A program made the translations under genes and the position numbers. Shown piece by piece: positions 5,605 through 6,547 of a DNA stretch of 6,547 bases. The notes under the pieces were generated by a model that searched no databases, was not told where the DNA came from, and worked only from the letters and a program-made list of their open reading frames with translations. The DNA comes from an uncultured Ruminococcus sp. (GTDB lineage: Bacteria > Bacillota > Clostridia > Oscillospirales > Ruminococcaceae): contig CALDFS010000016.1 of NCBI GenBank assembly GCA_937942105.1, positions 1-6,547 of the forward strand, written 5' to 3'. The first letter of the stretch is position 1; every line of letters begins with the position of its first letter.

Positions 5605-6485
5605 ATGTATCGGTACAGTAACGGACAGATCAGTTTAACTGTTTTTCATCAGCCGATGGGAATTCGGCTGATGGAAGATAACCGCCGGTTAAGGAAAGCA
5701 CAGCTCATTCCATGGGACAAGATGAAAAGAAGTATGCAGACCTTTTCCCGTCAGCCACCGGAAACGTTGCCAAGCCATTACAACTGGTGCTCGGAGCGTG
5801 CATTATCCAACAGGAGTATGGATATTCCGATGAGGAAGTGGCGCTGCAGATTCAGTGAGCTCCGTATTTGCAATATTTATGCTGATATACCGGTTTTGAC
5901 GATAGCAAACCGCCGTTTGAGCCATCTTCCATGGTGCATTTTCATAAACGTCTTACGCCGGAGATCCTTGCAGATATCAATGAGATGGTAATACAGGAAG
6001 CTATCAGTAAAAGGAAAGACAAGAATTCGAAAGACGGCAAAGATAATACCGATAGCAAAGATGATAATTCGAGCAACAACAAGAACGGCGAAAACAGTGA
6101 GAACATCGAGAATAGCGAAAACAGCGTAACAATGATTGTTGATGCTACATGCGCTCATTCAAACATCCGTTATTCACAAGATGTTTCCCTGCTGAATGAA
6201 GTCAGAGAGAAAGCTAAAACATATTTACGCTATTTACGACCCAAAAGAAGGCAAGAAGCCTCGTACATACCGTAATCATGCAAGAAAAGACTATCTGAAA
6301 TACGCCCGCAGCCGCAAATACACAGCGTTCCGGATCAAATCGTCAGTGTAAGCCAGCCTTTTGTGCGGCCTATTGTCAGGGGAAAGGCAAAGACTCCGGT
6401 AGAGTTTGGAATGAAGCTGGACATAAGCGTTGTAGACGGCTGGAGCAGGCTGGAATATAATTCCTTTGACGTATTGTCATTCTAA
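5605..6485 (+). pseudogene. IS1182-family transposase, decayed
   Basis: The DDE transposase can be rebuilt only by changing frame. It starts well: GGAG, 7 nt, then MYRYSNGQISLTVFHQP (from 5605), through AQLIPWDKM. A one-base loss near 5723 shifts the frame; it resumes as YADLFPSATGNVAKPLQLVL (from 5733) and EYGYSDEEVALQIQ. Two in-frame TGA stops follow (5856-5858 and 5883-5885). Next come PPFEPSSMVHFHKRLTPEIL, an Asp/Asn/Ser/Lys-rich linker and VTMIVDATCAHSNIRY. A second shift near 6220 leads to DPKEGKKPRTYRNHARKDYL. At about 6321-6327 RSRKYTA jumps to SVPDQIVSVSQPFVRPIVRG, an internal deletion. The last recognisable stretch is KLDISVVDGWSRLEYNSFD, then TAA at 6483. The C-terminal half, roughly 200 or more residues in intact relatives, is missing, so it cannot make a working transposase. 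Confidence 0.92.
6090..6125 (+). repeat. four 9-bp tandem repeats in the transposase linker
   Basis: GAAAACAGT, GAGAACATC, GAGAATAGC and GAAAACAGC follow one another without gaps and encode ENS-ENI-ENS-ENS in the surviving frame. They sit in the hydrophilic linker that precedes the VDATCA motif of IS1182-type transposases, a part that is naturally variable in length. The repeats probably arose by replication slippage. Confidence 0.7.
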
Positions 6486-6547
6486 AACCTATCTCGTATA
6501 ATAGTAATAGTGAGTCATATTTCAACCAACAAAAAGCCCTCACAAAA

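Larger units (their letters stand above)
5562..6547 (+). mobile_element. IS1182-type insertion sequence remnant, ends uncertain
   Basis: The element carrying the transposase remnant reaches at least to the right edge of the coding similarity. The left end is not provable. A small palindrome CTGTC-AAGTA-GACAG (5562-5576), 28 nt before the transposase start, is a plausible terminal feature. No matching inverted copy is seen on the right. After the final stop (6485) the last 62 bases are AT-rich and hold nothing I recognise. I see no target-site duplication. Confidence 0.5.

Noticed and set aside
5877..6158. 93-codon minus-strand frame rich in hydrophobic residues opposite the transposase remnant
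   Set aside because: It is the antisense of the charged transposase linker. The plus-strand reading matches a known family, so the hydrophobic look is an artefact.
5577..6538. CAAAAAGCC at 5577-5585 and 6530-6538 as possible IS ends or target duplication
   Set aside because: The copies are direct, only 9 bp and A-rich. IS ends should be inverted, and a target duplication should lie just outside them. Chance is likely.

Overview
The window looks like part of a surface-polysaccharide (capsule or exopolysaccharide) locus from a low-to-mid GC Firmicute, most likely a Lachnospiraceae-type Clostridium relative. The grounds are strong GGAGG-type ribosome sites, consensus sigma-A promoters in AT-rich spacers, protein sequences that resemble Lachnospiraceae nucleotide-sugar enzymes, and an IS1182-type transposase remnant. 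The taxonomic call is inferred from sequence style only.

All intact genes lie on the minus strand. The core (822-5341) is one compact operon of four genes, in transcription order: (1) a GHMP sugar kinase of the galacturonokinase-like type with an N-terminal helix-turn-helix domain (5341-3941); (2) a sugar-1-phosphate nucleotidyltransferase (3903-3169); (3) a UDP-glucuronate 4-epimerase-like SDR enzyme, overlapping the previous gene by 4 nt (3172-2081); (4) a UDP-glucose 6-dehydrogenase (2060-822). A consensus promoter (TTGACA-17-TACAAT, 5425-5397) drives it and a clear rho-independent hairpin (685-719) ends it. Together the genes suggest two converging routes to UDP-galacturonate: kinase plus nucleotidyltransferase from the free uronic acid, and dehydrogenase plus epimerase from UDP-glucose.

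The promoter sits inside a long interrupted palindrome (19-bp arms, one mismatch, 5382-5441), with a second 25-bp near-palindrome just upstream (5449-5473). Because the first gene is an HTH-kinase fusion, the most attractive idea in the window is a self-regulating 'trigger enzyme' that senses a uronic acid or nucleotide sugar and represses its own operon. The translation start of this gene is also odd: the Shine-Dalgarno is 24 nt from the ATG, with a G(CUUG)C hairpin and an A6 tract in between.

Left of the operon (1-660) a second minus-strand unit starts from a perfect TTGACA-17-TATAAT promoter (603-575). It has a leader of about 250 nt, then a 46-codon remnant of a DegT/DnrJ/EryC1 aminotransferase, then the 5' end of a second, apparently intact DegT-family aminotransferase that runs off the window. 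Right of the operon (5605-6547, plus strand) is a decayed IS1182-family transposase with two frameshifts, two in-frame stops, an internal deletion and a lost C-terminal half.
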